Shown piece by piece: positions 26,000 to 34,239 of a DNA stretch of 64,000 nucleotides; position 1 is the stretch's first letter; each line of letters begins with the position of its first letter. Origin of the DNA: Mesorhizobium sp. RMAD-H1 (GTDB taxonomy: Bacteria; Pseudomonadota; Alphaproteobacteria; Rhizobiales; Rhizobiaceae); NCBI RefSeq assembly GCF_014191375.1, contig NZ_JACHWN010000001.1:496001-560000 (forward strand). The letters run 5' to 3'. Made by a program: the position numbers and the translations under genes. The notes beneath the pieces were generated by a model. It was not told the origin of the DNA. It saw only the letters and a list, made by a program, of their open reading frames with translations, and did no database searches.

Positions 26000-26260
26000 T
26001 TATCCGAGGCTGCTCCGTCCCGTGACGGCGTGGTAGATCCACAGTACCGCCACCGAGCCGATCACCGCGACGATCAGGCTATACAGGTTGAAGCCGGTAA
26101 TGCCCGTTGCGCCGAAGAGACTGAAAACCAGACCTCCGACGATCGCGCCGAAAACACCGAGGGCAATGTCGAGAAACATGCCCTGCCCGCTTTTATTTAC
26201 AATCTTGCTGCCAATGAAACCCGCAATCAGACCAAGTAGAATCCAGCTAAAGAAGCCCAT
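26000..26260 (-). CDS. GlsB/YeaQ/YmgE family stress-response membrane protein
   Basis: An 86-residue protein with three hydrophobic segments and the Gly-rich pattern of the transglycosylase-associated family (WILLGLIAGFIGSKIVNKSGQGMFLDIALGVFGAIVGGLVFSLFG). Family members are induced by general stress in enterobacteria, but their biochemical role is not known. It is divergent from the YidB-type gene with 150 bases between the starts, and a terminator hairpin follows it. Confidence 0.9.
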   Translation of the reverse strand: MGFFSWILLGLIAGFIGSKIVNKSGQGMFLDIALGVFGAIVGGLVFSLFGATGITGFNLYSLIVAVIGSVAVLWIYHAVTGRSSLG

Positions 26261-26410
26261 GAGAATCCTCTCCTATGAAACACATTAAATATATTTTCAT
26301 ACTGCAACGTGATTGGCAAGAAGACCTGCTTGCCAAATACTGTTTACTGGGTGACTATCGCTCATGGGATTGGGTATTTGGTTTAGATTGGTTTAAAAGG
26401 AGACGTTCTG

Positions 26411-26854
26411 ATGGGTATATTTGACAACGCGTCGGGGCAGGCGGTTCCGGGCGGCAGTGTCGCCAAGCCTTTGATGATTGCTCTTGGCGCGCTTCTCGTC
26501 GGCAAGATGCTGAGCGGCGGCAGCCAGAGTTCGGCTTCCTCCTCCTCCTCGACTGCTCAGGCATCGGGCGAGGGCGGCGGGCTGAGCGGTCTGCTCGACA
26601 AGCTGAGCAATGCCGGCCATGGCGACAAGGTGAGCTCCTGGGTCAGCAACGGCCCGAATACGCCGATCCAGCCTTCGCAGCTCGGTACCGCGCTCGGTCC
26701 GCAGACCGTCAGCTCCCTGGCCCAGCAGTCGGGCCTCAACGAGCAGGATCTTCTCTCCCAGCTTTCGCAGGCGCTTCCCGGCGTGGTCGACAAGCTGACA
26801 GCGAACGGCCAGGTCCCCAGCCAGCAGGACATTGCCAAGCTGTTCCAGGGCTGA
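26411..26854 (+). CDS. YidB (DUF937) family protein
   Basis: A 147-residue protein. A short hydrophobic stretch (KPLMIALGALLVGKML, residues about 19-34) is followed by a Ser-rich linker (SQSSASSSSSTAQ) and the DUF937/YidB domain (LSGLLDKLSNAGHGDKVSSWVSNGPNTPIQPSQLGTALGPQTVSSLAQQSGL), which resembles a small helical repeat domain. Function is unknown. AAAAGGAG at 26395-26402 supports the ATG at 26411. Confidence 0.9.
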   Translation: MGIFDNASGQAVPGGSVAKPLMIALGALLVGKMLSGGSQSSASSSSSTAQASGEGGGLSGLLDKLSNAGHGDKVSSWVSNGPNTPIQPSQLGTALGPQTVSSLAQQSGLNEQDLLSQLSQALPGVVDKLTANGQVPSQQDIAKLFQG

Positions 26855-27005
26855 GGCGGCGGATCGGCCGGATAGCCGCTCCTTCACCTCCTCTGGCGGT
26901 AAGTTGAAGAAGGCGGATGGGGAACGCTCTGGCGTTTCCCGCCCTGCGCTATAAGATCGTCGGATCAAGGGCACAACGCGCCCGATCCGGACGATTGGAC
27001 AGGAC

Positions 27006-27947
27006 ATGAGCTTTTTTCCGGGCCGCGACCCCGAGCCAGGTGATGCCTGCGCCGTTGATTCCATTGAGACGCTGATCATCCCGCGCACCAGCGATATCGG
27101 CGGGCTGGAAGTCCGCCGTGCCCTGCCGACGGCGAAGCGGCGGCTCGTGGGGCCTTTCATTTTTTTCGACCGCATGGGGCCGGCCCTCTTGCGCCCGGGC
27201 GAAGCGGTTGACGTGAAGCCGCATCCGCATATCGGCCTATCGACTGTCACCTATCTCTTCGACGGAAAGATTCGCCACCGCGACAGCCTCGGCACCGAAA
27301 TGGTCATCGCGCCGGGCGACGTGAACCTGATGACGGCCGGGCGCGGCATCGTCCATTCCGAGCGCTCGCCGGAGGAACTGCGCGGCAATCCGCTCTCCAT
27401 CTCGGGGTTGCAGACCTGGCTCGCCCTGCCGGATGCGGTGGAGGAGATGACACCGACCTTTGCCAATACTGCGGCATTGGAGCTGCCGGTGATCGAGGAC
27501 AAGGGCGTCGAGGCCCGCCTCATCATCGGCGCGCTGCATGGGCAGCGTTCGCCGGTCACGCAATATAGCGACACGCTCTATGCCGATATCCGCATCGCAC
27601 CGAGCGGCCGTTTCGTCATTCCCGCTAACGCAGCGGAGGAACGCGCCATCTATATTCTCGACGGCGCGGTGGAAATATCGGGCGAGACCTTCCCGGCGGA
27701 CCGGCTGCTGGCTTTCCGGGCCGGCGACGAGATCGTCATTTCTGCTGCTGAGGGCCGGGCTGCGCATATCATGCTCTTCGGCGGCGCGGCGATTTCCTCG
27801 AAGCGCTATATCTGGTGGAATTTCGTTTCCTCTTCCAAGGAGCGCATTGAGCAGGCGAAGGAGGAATGGCGCACCGGCCGCTTCGACATCGTGCCGGGCG
27901 ACGAGGAAGAATTCGTTCCATTGCCGGGTGAAGTGCGGTCGGTGTAA
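27006..27947 (+). CDS. Pirin family protein
   Basis: A 313-residue bicupin. The pirin N-terminal cupin shows PFIFFDRMGPALLRPGEAVDVKPHPHIGLSTVTYLFDGKIRHRDSLG with the metal-binding His residues (PHPHIG) and later GRGIVHSER; the pirin C-terminal domain follows at about residues 180-290. Bacterial pirins may be quercetinase-like dioxygenases or regulators of metabolic enzymes; the role here is not determinable. Monocistronic, upstream of dxs. Confidence 0.92.
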   Translation: MSFFPGRDPEPGDACAVDSIETLIIPRTSDIGGLEVRRALPTAKRRLVGPFIFFDRMGPALLRPGEAVDVKPHPHIGLSTVTYLFDGKIRHRDSLGTEMVIAPGDVNLMTAGRGIVHSERSPEELRGNPLSISGLQTWLALPDAVEEMTPTFANTAALELPVIEDKGVEARLIIGALHGQRSPVTQYSDTLYADIRIAPSGRFVIPANAAEERAIYILDGAVEISGETFPADRLLAFRAGDEIVISAAEGRAAHIMLFGGAAISSKRYIWWNFVSSSKERIEQAKEEWRTGRFDIVPGDEEEFVPLPGEVRSV

Positions 27948-28091
27948 CGGACAAAAAGCCAATGATTCGGCTTTTTGAGCGACGAGCACGCGGAGCCATG
28001 GCGGAGGCCGGATGGTCAAGGAAGGGCGTCGCGCACCTTGCGGCCTCGCCCCGATTGCGTTACGCCTTCACGCAATCATGAGGAGATGAGT

Positions 28092-30011
28092 GTGACGACC
28101 AGACCCGCAACGCCGCTGCTTGACCTGGCGCCGACGCCGGCTGACCTGCGCAAGCTGCCCGAGAGCGATCTGCCGCAGCTGGCAGCCGAACTGCGCGCCG
28201 AGCTGATCGACGCCGTCTCGATTACCGGCGGGCATCTGGGCGCGGGCCTGGGCGTGGTCGAACTCACGGTGGCGCTGCATCACGTCTTCGACACGCCGCA
28301 TGACCGCGTCATCTGGGATGTCGGCCATCAGGCCTATCCGCACAAGATCCTGACCGGGCGGCGCGACCGCATCCGCACGCTACGGCAGGAAGGCGGCCTT
28401 TCCGGCTTCACCAAGCGCTCGGAGAGTGAATACGACCCCTTCGGCGCGGCCCATTCCTCCACCTCCATTTCTGCCGGGCTCGGCATGGCTGTTGCAAGCG
28501 GGCTGACGGGCGAAAAGCGCAACGTCATCTCCGTCATCGGCGATGGCGCCATGTCGGCGGGCATGGCCTATGAGGCGATGAACAATGCCGGTGCGCTCGA
28601 CGCCCGGCTGATCGTCATCCTCAACGACAACGACATGTCCATCGCCCCGCCCGTCGGCGGCATGAGCGCCTATCTCGCCCGCCTCGTCTCCGGCCCGACC
28701 TATCGCAGCCTGCGCGACACGGCCAAGCAGCTGACCCGCCGCCTGCCGAAATTCCTGCAGGAAAAGGCGCGGCTTTCGGAAGAATATGCCCGCGGCTTCT
28801 GGACCGGCGGCACGCTTTTCGAGGAGCTGGGCTTCTATTATGTCGGCCCCATCGACGGCCACAATCTCGAGCATCTGCTCCCGGTGTTGAAGAATGTCCG
28901 CGACACCATGGACGGCCCGGTGCTGATCCATGTGGTGACCCAAAAGGGCAAGGGCTATGCCCCGGCGGAAGCCGCCGCCGACAAATATCACGGTGTCAAC
29001 AAATTCGACGTCATCACCGGCGCGCAGGCCAAGGCCCCGGCCAATGCGCCGTCTTACACGAAGGTGTTCGCCACCAGCCTCATCGAGGAAGCCCGCCATG
29101 ACGAGCGCATCGTCGCCATCACCGCGGCAATGCCCGGCGGTACTGGGCTGGACCTTTTTGGCGAAGTCTTCCCCGACCGCACCTTCGATGTCGGCATCGC
29201 CGAGCAGCACGCCGTCACCTTCGCGGCGGGGCTGGCGACCGAGGGGCTGAAACCCTTCGCCGCGATCTACTCCACCTTCCTGCAGCGCGGATATGACCAG
29301 GTGGTCCATGACGTGTCGCTGCAGCAGCTTCCCGTGCGCTTCCCCATCGACCGCGCCGGGCTTGTCGGCGCCGACGGCGCGACCCATGCGGGCTCCTTCG
29401 ACACCGGCTTCCTCGCCGCCTTGCCCGGCTTCGTGGTGATGGCCGCCTCCGACGAAGCGGAGCTGCGCCACATGGTGCGCACGGCGGCGGAATATGACGA
29501 GGGCCCGATCTCCTTCCGCTATCCACGCGGCGAGGGCGTCGGCGTCGAAATGCCCGAGCGCGGGCAGGTGCTGGAAATCGGCAGGGGCCGCATCGTCAAG
29601 GAGGGCGCCAAGGTCGCGCTGCTCTCCTTCGGCACGCGCCTGCAGGAATGCCTTTACGCCGCCGAGGAACTGGACGCCGCGGGCCTTTCTACCACCGTCG
29701 CCGACGCGCGTTTCGCCAAGCCGCTGGATGAAGACTTGATCCGCCGCCTCGCCCGCGAGCATGAGGTGCTGATCACCGTGGAAGAGGGCGCCATCGGCGG
29801 CTTCGCCTCGCATGTGCTGCATTTCCTAGCCCATGACGGCCTGCTCGACGGCGGCCTGCGCGTGCGACCCCTGACCCTGCCGGATGTCTATCTCGACCAT
29901 GCCAAGCCCGAAGCGATGTACAAACGCGCCGGGCTGGATAGGGTAGGGATCGTGCAGGCGGTGTTCGCAGCGCTGGGGCAGGAGGCGATCGCCGCACCGT
30001 CGCGGGCGTGA
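28092..30011 (+). CDS. dxs: 1-deoxy-D-xylulose-5-phosphate synthase
   Basis: TPP-dependent entry enzyme of the MEP isoprenoid pathway, condensing pyruvate with glyceraldehyde 3-phosphate. The protein has about 639 residues. Key parts are the TPP motif [18 protein letters not shown] ... ILNDNDMSI (around 150-182), [14 protein letters not shown] near residue 48 and the transketolase-like Pyr domain with [16 protein letters not shown]. The ribosome-binding site GAGGAG (28080-28085) directly abuts ATG 28086 but is 6 bases from GTG 28092, so I favour GTG; the difference is two residues. ispH of the same pathway lies at 43.5 kb. Confidence 0.95.
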   Translation: MTTRPATPLLDLAPTPADLRKLPESDLPQLAAELRAELIDAVSITGGHLGAGLGVVELTVALHHVFDTPHDRVIWDVGHQAYPHKILTGRRDRIRTLRQEGGLSGFTKRSESEYDPFGAAHSSTSISAGLGMAVASGLTGEKRNVISVIGDGAMSAGMAYEAMNNAGALDARLIVILNDNDMSIAPPVGGMSAYLARLVSGPTYRSLRDTAKQLTRRLPKFLQEKARLSEEYARGFWTGGTLFEELGFYYVGPIDGHNLEHLLPVLKNVRDTMDGPVLIHVVTQKGKGYAPAEAAADKYHGVNKFDVITGAQAKAPANAPSYTKVFATSLIEEARHDERIVAITAAMPGGTGLDLFGEVFPDRTFDVGIAEQHAVTFAAGLATEGLKPFAAIYSTFLQRGYDQVVHDVSLQQLPVRFPIDRAGLVGADGATHAGSFDTGFLAALPGFVVMAASDEAELRHMVRTAAEYDEGPISFRYPRGEGVGVEMPERGQVLEIGRGRIVKEGAKVALLSFGTRLQECLYAAEELDAAGLSTTVADARFAKPLDEDLIRRLAREHEVLITVEEGAIGGFASHVLHFLAHDGLLDGGLRVRPLTLPDVYLDHAKPEAMYKRAGLDRVGIVQAVFAALGQEAIAAPSRA

Positions 30012-30033
30012 TAATCATACGGAGGAGATGACT

Positions 30034-30480
30034 ATGAAGATCGTGACCAGCTTGAGTTTCCAGGGCCAGTGCCGCGAGGCGTTTGAGTTCTATGCCAAGG
30101 TCCTGGGCGGGAAGATCACCGCAGCATTTCCCTATGGCGATGCGCCTCCGGGCATGCCGATCACCGACGAGAAGTACAAGAACTGGCTGATGCATTGCTG
30201 GCTTGAGGTCGGCGACCAGACGCTGATGGGCGCCGACATGGATGCCGGATGGGCTCCCAATATTGACAAGCCCAAGAATGGCTTCGACGTCACCTTGCAT
30301 ACGGAGGACAAGGCCGAGGCTCAGCGCTGGTTCGAGCAATTGTCGGAAGGCGGGAAGGTGGCCATGCCGTTCGGCGAGACCTTCTGGTCGCCCGGTTTCG
30401 GCTCGCTCATCGATAAATTCGGCGTGCCCTGGATGATCAACGTCATTCCATCGGCTGACTGGAAGCCGTCGCAGGGCTGA
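30034..30480 (+). CDS. VOC family protein (PhnB-like)
   Basis: A 148-residue protein of the vicinal-oxygen-chelate fold in the PhnB-like subgroup: MKIVTSLSFQGQCREAFEFYAKVLGGKITAAFPYGD at the N-terminus and a closing MPFGETFWSPGFGSLIDKFGVPWMIN. These are 3-demethylubiquinone-9-methyltransferase-like domains without known chemistry. GGAGGAG (30021-30027) is contiguous with ATG 30028 but 6 bases from ATG 30034, so the second ATG is preferred. It follows dxs by 22 bases and may be cotranscribed with it. Confidence 0.9.
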   Translation: MKIVTSLSFQGQCREAFEFYAKVLGGKITAAFPYGDAPPGMPITDEKYKNWLMHCWLEVGDQTLMGADMDAGWAPNIDKPKNGFDVTLHTEDKAEAQRWFEQLSEGGKVAMPFGETFWSPGFGSLIDKFGVPWMINVIPSADWKPSQG

Positions 30481-30520
30481 GGACAGGACACCTCTTTATT
30501 TCGAGAAACGTTGGCGGGGG

Positions 30521-30685
30521 CAGCGCCCCCTCTGTCCTGCCGGACATCTCCCCCGCAAGGGGGAGATCGGCTGTCATGTCCCTCCGCGCCCATACTGCAC
30601 CGTTTGCGATTGGTGCCGAGCATCTATGAAGGCCCAATCTCCCCCCTTGCGGGGGAGATGCCCGGCAGGGCAGAGGGGGGCGCTG
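30521..30685. repeat. Mosaic palindromic intergenic element, copy F (core type 2)
   Basis: Terminal modules as elsewhere, with outer ends CAGCGCCCCC and GGGGGGCGCTG. The core (TTTGCGATTGGTGCCGAGC ... TATGAAGGCCCAATC) matches 3928 and 20595. It makes up about half of the 302-bp gap between the VOC gene and tlyA. The remaining 97 bases upstream of tlyA show no feature I can name and may hold its promoter. Confidence 0.85.
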
Positions 30686-30782
30686 TCCCGCCGACGTTTC
30701 CAACAAGTTCCTCCGGCCTTTCCAGCAAAATGCAAGCCGGTCCCCGCTTGCGCTTTGCCGCACGGTCCCGCATGAAGGCGCG

Positions 30783-31544
30783 ATGTCGAACGATCCTAAC
30801 CCCTCCCGCCCCCGTCTCGACCAGCTTCTGGTGGATCGCGGCCTTTTCCCCACGCGTTCGCGGGCGCGGGATGCGGTGACACGCGGCACGGTCCGGGTGG
30901 ATGGCAAGCCGGCCGCGAAGCCCGGAATGCCCGTCGCGAGCGATGTGCAGATCGAGGTCGACGATCCCGCGAGCGCTTATGTCTCGCGCGCGGCGCTGAA
31001 GCTCATCGCCGGGCTCGACCATTTCGGCATTGACGCAAAAGGCCGCACGGCGCTCGATATCGGCGCTTCGACCGGCGGGTTCAGCCAGGTGCTGCTCGAG
31101 CGCGGCGCGGCGCATGTCGTTGCCGTCGATGTCGGCCATGACCAATTGCATGAGAGCCTGCGCAGCGATCTCCGCGTGACCAATCACGAGGGGCTGAACG
31201 CCCGCACGCTGGAAAGAAGCCACCTCGATGATCGCAAGATCGACCTCATCGTCTCCGACGTCAGCTTCATCTCGCTGAAACTGGCCCTGCCGCCCGCATT
31301 GACTCTGGCCGAAGCGGGGAGTCATTGCGTCCTGCTCGTCAAGCCGCAATTCGAGGTGGGGCGCGAGGGCATCGGCAAGGGCGGCCTTCTGCGCGAACCC
31401 GCCGATGGCGCGCGTGTGGCGGAAGAACTGGCAATGTGGCTTGCAACCCAGCCCGGCTGGCGGACGCTGGGCCTCTGCCCATCCCCCATCGAAGGCGGCG
31501 ACGGCAACCGCGAATATCTTTTAGCAGGAATCAAAGACCAATGA
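30783..31544 (+). CDS. tlyA: TlyA family RNA methyltransferase (putative rRNA 2'-O-cytidine methyltransferase)
   Basis: A 253-residue protein with an N-terminal S4 RNA-binding domain (RLDQLLVDRGLFPTRSRARDAVTRGTVRVDG, residues about 11-50) and a FtsJ-like SAM domain (ALDIGASTGGFSQVLLERGA, about 90-110; VSDVSFISL near 160). In mycobacteria TlyA methylates 16S C1409 and 23S C1920 and determines capreomycin sensitivity; the target here is inferred. Its stop overlaps the start of the next methyltransferase gene (ATGA at 31541-31544), so the two RNA-modifying enzymes are translationally coupled. It sits downstream of dxs, a familiar arrangement. Confidence 0.93.
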   Translation: MSNDPNPSRPRLDQLLVDRGLFPTRSRARDAVTRGTVRVDGKPAAKPGMPVASDVQIEVDDPASAYVSRAALKLIAGLDHFGIDAKGRTALDIGASTGGFSQVLLERGAAHVVAVDVGHDQLHESLRSDLRVTNHEGLNARTLERSHLDDRKIDLIVSDVSFISLKLALPPALTLAEAGSHCVLLVKPQFEVGREGIGKGGLLREPADGARVAEELAMWLATQPGWRTLGLCPSPIEGGDGNREYLLAGIKDQ

Positions 31545-32770
31545 CGGTGCGGGTAACGATAGCGGCCATGGGCGCGGGTGGTGACGGCGTCGCCAATCTG
31601 CCGGACGGACAGGTCTTTGTGCCGTTCACGCTGCCCGGCGAGGTGGCGAACATCGCGCGCGAGAAGAATCGCGGCACGCTGATGGCCTTGCTCGAAGCCT
31701 CGCCCGAGCGCATCGCGCCCGCCTGCCTGCATTTCGAGGCATGCGGCGGCTGCGCGCTCCAGCACTGGCAGGCGGATGCTTATCAGGCATGGAAGCGCGG
31801 CCTGGTAAACGATGCGCTCACCGGGCGCAAGCTCAGCTTCGAACTCGATCCCCTCGTCCCCTGCGCCCCGCAAACCCGCCGCCGCGCCGTCTTCGCCGTG
31901 CGCCGGACGGATGGAGGCATGCTGCTCGGCTTCAATCGCCACCAGAGCCACGAGATCATCGATATCGAGGAATGCCCGGTAACCGTACCCGCCATTACGG
32001 ACCGGCTCGGCGACCTCCGCCAACTGGCTTCATTGATCGCGCCCGACGGCAAGCCTTTCCGCCTAACCGTGACGGCCACCGCCTCCGGCCTCGACATCGC
32101 CGCGACCGGCAGCAAGCTGCCCGACCCGGCGCGGCGCAAGGCGCTGACATCCTTTATGCTGGCGAAGAGCTTCGCCCGGCTCACCTGCGAGGGCGAGATC
32201 ATCCTGGAGCCGAAAAAGCCGCTGGTTCAGTTCGGCAGGGTCGCCGTCGAAGTGCCCCCCGGCGGCTTCCTGCAGGCGACGGCGGAGGCGGAAGACACCA
32301 TGTCCGCCCTCGTCATGGGCCACCTCGCCAAGGTGAAGCGCGCCGCCGATCTCTTCTGCGGCTCGGGCACCTTCACCTTCCGCATGGCGGAAAAGATGGC
32401 CGTCCACGCGGTGGAAAGCGACGCCGCAGCCCTTGCCGCCCTCGACCGCGCCGCCCGCAACACGCAAGGCCTGAAGCCCGTGACGATGGAGCGCCGCGAC
32501 CTCTTCCGCCGCCCGCTGACCGCGAAGGAACTCAACCGCTTCGACGGCCTCGTCTTCGATCCCCCGCGCGCAGGTGCTGAGACACAGGCAAAGGAAATCG
32601 CCAAATCCAGCGTCGCGAAGGTCGTCGCCGTCTCCTGCAACCCCGTGACCCTCGCCCGCGATCTGGCCATCCTGACCCAAGGCGGCTACCGCATCGACCG
32701 CGTCACGCCCATCGACCAGTTCCTCTGGTCCTCGCATGTGGAGACGGTGGCGCTGCTGACCAGAGCATGA
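31541..32770 (+). CDS. Class I SAM-dependent RNA m5U methyltransferase (RlmD/RlmC/TrmA-like)
   Basis: A 409-residue RNA uracil-5-methyltransferase of the COG2265 family. An N-terminal TRAM-like region precedes an iron-sulfur cysteine set (Cys62, Cys68, Cys71 in ACLHFEACGGC and Cys145 in DIEECPV). The SAM site is DLFCGSGTFTFRMA near residue 270 and the catalytic Cys366 is in AVSCNPVTLARDL. Which uridine is modified cannot be told. It starts at ATG 31541 inside the tlyA stop. The stop codon (TGA 32768-32770) lies within a palindromic repeat element that begins at 32765. Confidence 0.92.
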   Translation: MTVRVTIAAMGAGGDGVANLPDGQVFVPFTLPGEVANIAREKNRGTLMALLEASPERIAPACLHFEACGGCALQHWQADAYQAWKRGLVNDALTGRKLSFELDPLVPCAPQTRRRAVFAVRRTDGGMLLGFNRHQSHEIIDIEECPVTVPAITDRLGDLRQLASLIAPDGKPFRLTVTATASGLDIAATGSKLPDPARRKALTSFMLAKSFARLTCEGEIILEPKKPLVQFGRVAVEVPPGGFLQATAEAEDTMSALVMGHLAKVKRAADLFCGSGTFTFRMAEKMAVHAVESDAAALAALDRAARNTQGLKPVTMERRDLFRRPLTAKELNRFDGLVFDPPRAGAETQAKEIAKSSVAKVVAVSCNPVTLARDLAILTQGGYRIDRVTPIDQFLWSSHVETVALLTRA

Positions 32771-32807
32771 TCCCCAAAAGTTGCAGCTTTTTGGATAAGA
32801 TCATGCG
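32765..32807. repeat. CATGAT-type palindromic element overlapping a stop codon
   Basis: GCATGATC at the left and GATCATGC at the right enclose CCAAAAG-N7-CTTTTTGG-like arms. It is the same family as at 15567, 60168 and 60223. The TGA stop codon of the upstream methyltransferase gene is the ATGA of the left end. Confidence 0.8.
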
Positions 32808-32843
32808 GCTGGAGTGTTTCTTTCTTTGATGGAATCGCCAAGT

Positions 32844-32978
32844 TCCCCCTCACCGTCCGCTACGCGGCCACCTCTCCCCCGCAAAGCGGGGGCGAGGAGC
32901 GCCAGGCTATCCGGCCTTGGCGTTCCTCTCCCCTACGAAAGTGGGGGAGAGGTGGCCGCGTAGCGGACGGTGAGGGGA
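32844..32978. repeat. Large inverted-repeat element (CCCTCACCGTCCGCTACGCGG ends)
   Basis: Ends CCCCTCACCGTCCGCTACGC and the exact complement at the right, each followed inward by a CTCTCCCC hairpin, with a short core (TATCCGGCCTTGGCG). Together with the element at 32765 it accounts for about half of the 340-bp gap between the methyltransferase gene and the nucleotidyltransferase gene. Between it and 33075 I see no further feature. Confidence 0.8.
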
Positions 32979-33075
32979 AACCTGGCGCTATGCCCAATCG
33001 GATGCGGGCCACGGCGAGCGTTTCCGTCAAAAAGTGAAAGGCTCTAAAAGAAGAAGGCCGGTAGGGGAGGGCGCG

Positions 33076-33105
33076 GTTATACATAATCTGCAGAAAATGT
33101 ATAAC
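33076..33105. terminator. Near-perfect 30-bp palindrome downstream of the nucleotidyltransferase gene
   Basis: GTTATACAT-N12-ATGTATAAC with a further TCTGCAGA palindrome in the centre; only two inner pairs mismatch. It lies 5 bases past the stop codon of the minus-strand gene at 33111 and may end its transcript, although no T-run follows. It shares ATGTATA with the hairpin at the other side of the gene. Confidence 0.55.
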
Positions 33106-33110
33106 GCTCC

Positions 33111-34106
33111 TCAATTGCCGCCGGATGCGAATGCTGCGGCATCAATTGCCAATTCCTGCAGTGAACGCGAGATAGGTTGCTGCCAGCCGCTGCCCTGTGC
33201 GCAGGCGTCCTCGTAGGCGTCTGCCAATGCCCAAGGGTCGGATGCTTGAAGCGCTTCGATAAGTGCTTTGGCTTGCAAAAGATCTTTCGTGCGTTTTGAT
33301 CTGTCTCCCGTTCTCTTCTGGGCGATGATCAACTTGTGTATTGCGAAACGCGCTGGAGCAGGGACGTATAGAGCTATACCGGAACCATAGAGCGCGCAGG
33401 CAGGTATCGGGTCTGCAATGAGCCAACGCAGATGCTGCAGCGGCACGGCGCCTGCCTGAAGGTTTTGTAAAGGCATGGGGTTCGTGTCGTCGCGCCGCAA
33501 TTGCGGGGTCAAAAGATCGACGACAAATCCGTTTGCGGCACGGAAGCTTGAGGGAAGGGCTTTCGGGTTTAGACCGGGTATCGGCTTAAAGGTCGAATCG
33601 GCCCGTTGCAGGATTGTCTCCATGGTCTCGGTGATATCTTCGCCCGATAGCGCGAGTGAAGCCGTGGCCAAGTCGGCGTCCTGCGTCATCAAGGATGCCG
33701 AGGGGAGCGGAAGTCCCACGATAGGAGAGTAACATTGATAGGCGGCGGTGCCGACAACCACCGCTTCCCGTAAAAGGCCGGCATCTTCCAGAGCGTCCAA
33801 AACGACTCCCAATGCATGGGTCGGAACCGGAACGCCCGCGGTTTTCAGCGTGTTGACGATCTTACGGCGTTCCCTCGAGCGGGTTGCCTCTTGCCGGATT
33901 TGTTCGGCCCGGCTTTGCGCTTCGGGGGCATCCGCGCGCCCGATGAATACGTCACGGCGTGCGCTTCCAACCGTACGTTTCACATAGATATAATCTATAT
34001 TTTTGACGCTCCGGGTATAGAGCGAACCCGTCCGTTCGGTCACATTGTGTACCTGCTGGACAAGTTCCTGATAGAGCGTCTGAATGGTCGGCGATAGCTG
34101 CTTCAT
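33111..34106 (-). CDS. Nucleotidyltransferase-fold protein (GSU2403-like, NTP_transf_8)
   Basis: A 331-residue protein from ATG 34106 resembling the GSU2403-type nucleotidyltransferase fold family of unknown function. The NTase pattern is visible: VVVGTAAYQCY (about residues 116-126), the metal-binding DxD in MTQDADLA (Asp143, Asp145) and a third Asp in FVVDLLTP (Asp197). A C-terminal helical part (FAIHKLIIAQKRTGDRSKRTKDLLQAKALIEAL) resembles that in other stand-alone NTases. An N-terminal basic helical segment precedes the fold. The frame is open to ATG 34193, which has GGAG at good spacing but would put two inverted repeats inside the coding region. The gene is AT-richer than its neighbours and solitary, which suggests acquisition. 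Confidence 0.78.
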   Translation of the reverse strand: MKQLSPTIQTLYQELVQQVHNVTERTGSLYTRSVKNIDYIYVKRTVGSARRDVFIGRADAPEAQSRAEQIRQEATRSRERRKIVNTLKTAGVPVPTHALGVVLDALEDAGLLREAVVVGTAAYQCYSPIVGLPLPSASLMTQDADLATASLALSGEDITETMETILQRADSTFKPIPGLNPKALPSSFRAANGFVVDLLTPQLRRDDTNPMPLQNLQAGAVPLQHLRWLIADPIPACALYGSGIALYVPAPARFAIHKLIIAQKRTGDRSKRTKDLLQAKALIEALQASDPWALADAYEDACAQGSGWQQPISRSLQELAIDAAAFASGGN

Positions 34107-34110
34107 CTCG

Positions 34111-34143
34111 GTTACAGACAAAATTTTGTTTTCTGTCTGTAAC
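34111..34143. promoter_or_regulatory. Inverted repeat 1 upstream of the nucleotidyltransferase gene
   Basis: Perfect GTTACAGACA-N13-TGTCTGTAAC, ending 4 bases before ATG 34106. It is identical in both arms to the repeat at 34155. In RNA it would form a 10-bp hairpin (three weaker pairs may extend it) next to the start codon. It could be a DNA operator or an RNA control element. Confidence 0.75.
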
Positions 34144-34154
34144 CTAGCATAAAA

Positions 34155-34187
34155 GTTACAGACAGAAAAGGAATTTTTGTCTGTAAC
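34155..34187. promoter_or_regulatory. Inverted repeat 2 upstream of the nucleotidyltransferase gene
   Basis: A second perfect GTTACAGACA-N13-TGTCTGTAAC with the same spacer length, 44 bases from repeat 1, about four helical turns. Four identical 10-base half-sites in 77 bases point to a dedicated DNA-binding protein or an autoregulatory product. Confidence 0.75.
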
Positions 34188-34202
34188 GATCATTCCACTC
34201 CG

Positions 34203-34235
34203 ATGTATATGTAAAATCCGCTTTTACATATACAT
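34203..34235. terminator. 14-bp perfect hairpin between tldD and the nucleotidyltransferase gene
   Basis: ATGTATATGTAAAA with loop TCCGC and TTTTACATATACAT. It follows the tldD stop (34240) on the minus strand by a few bases, so it probably ends that transcript and insulates the next gene. Strikingly AT-rich for this genome. Confidence 0.65.
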
Positions 34236-34239
34236 TGCC

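Noticed and set aside
28380-29822. 480-codon open frame on the minus strand
   Set aside because: Opposite dxs; no domain.
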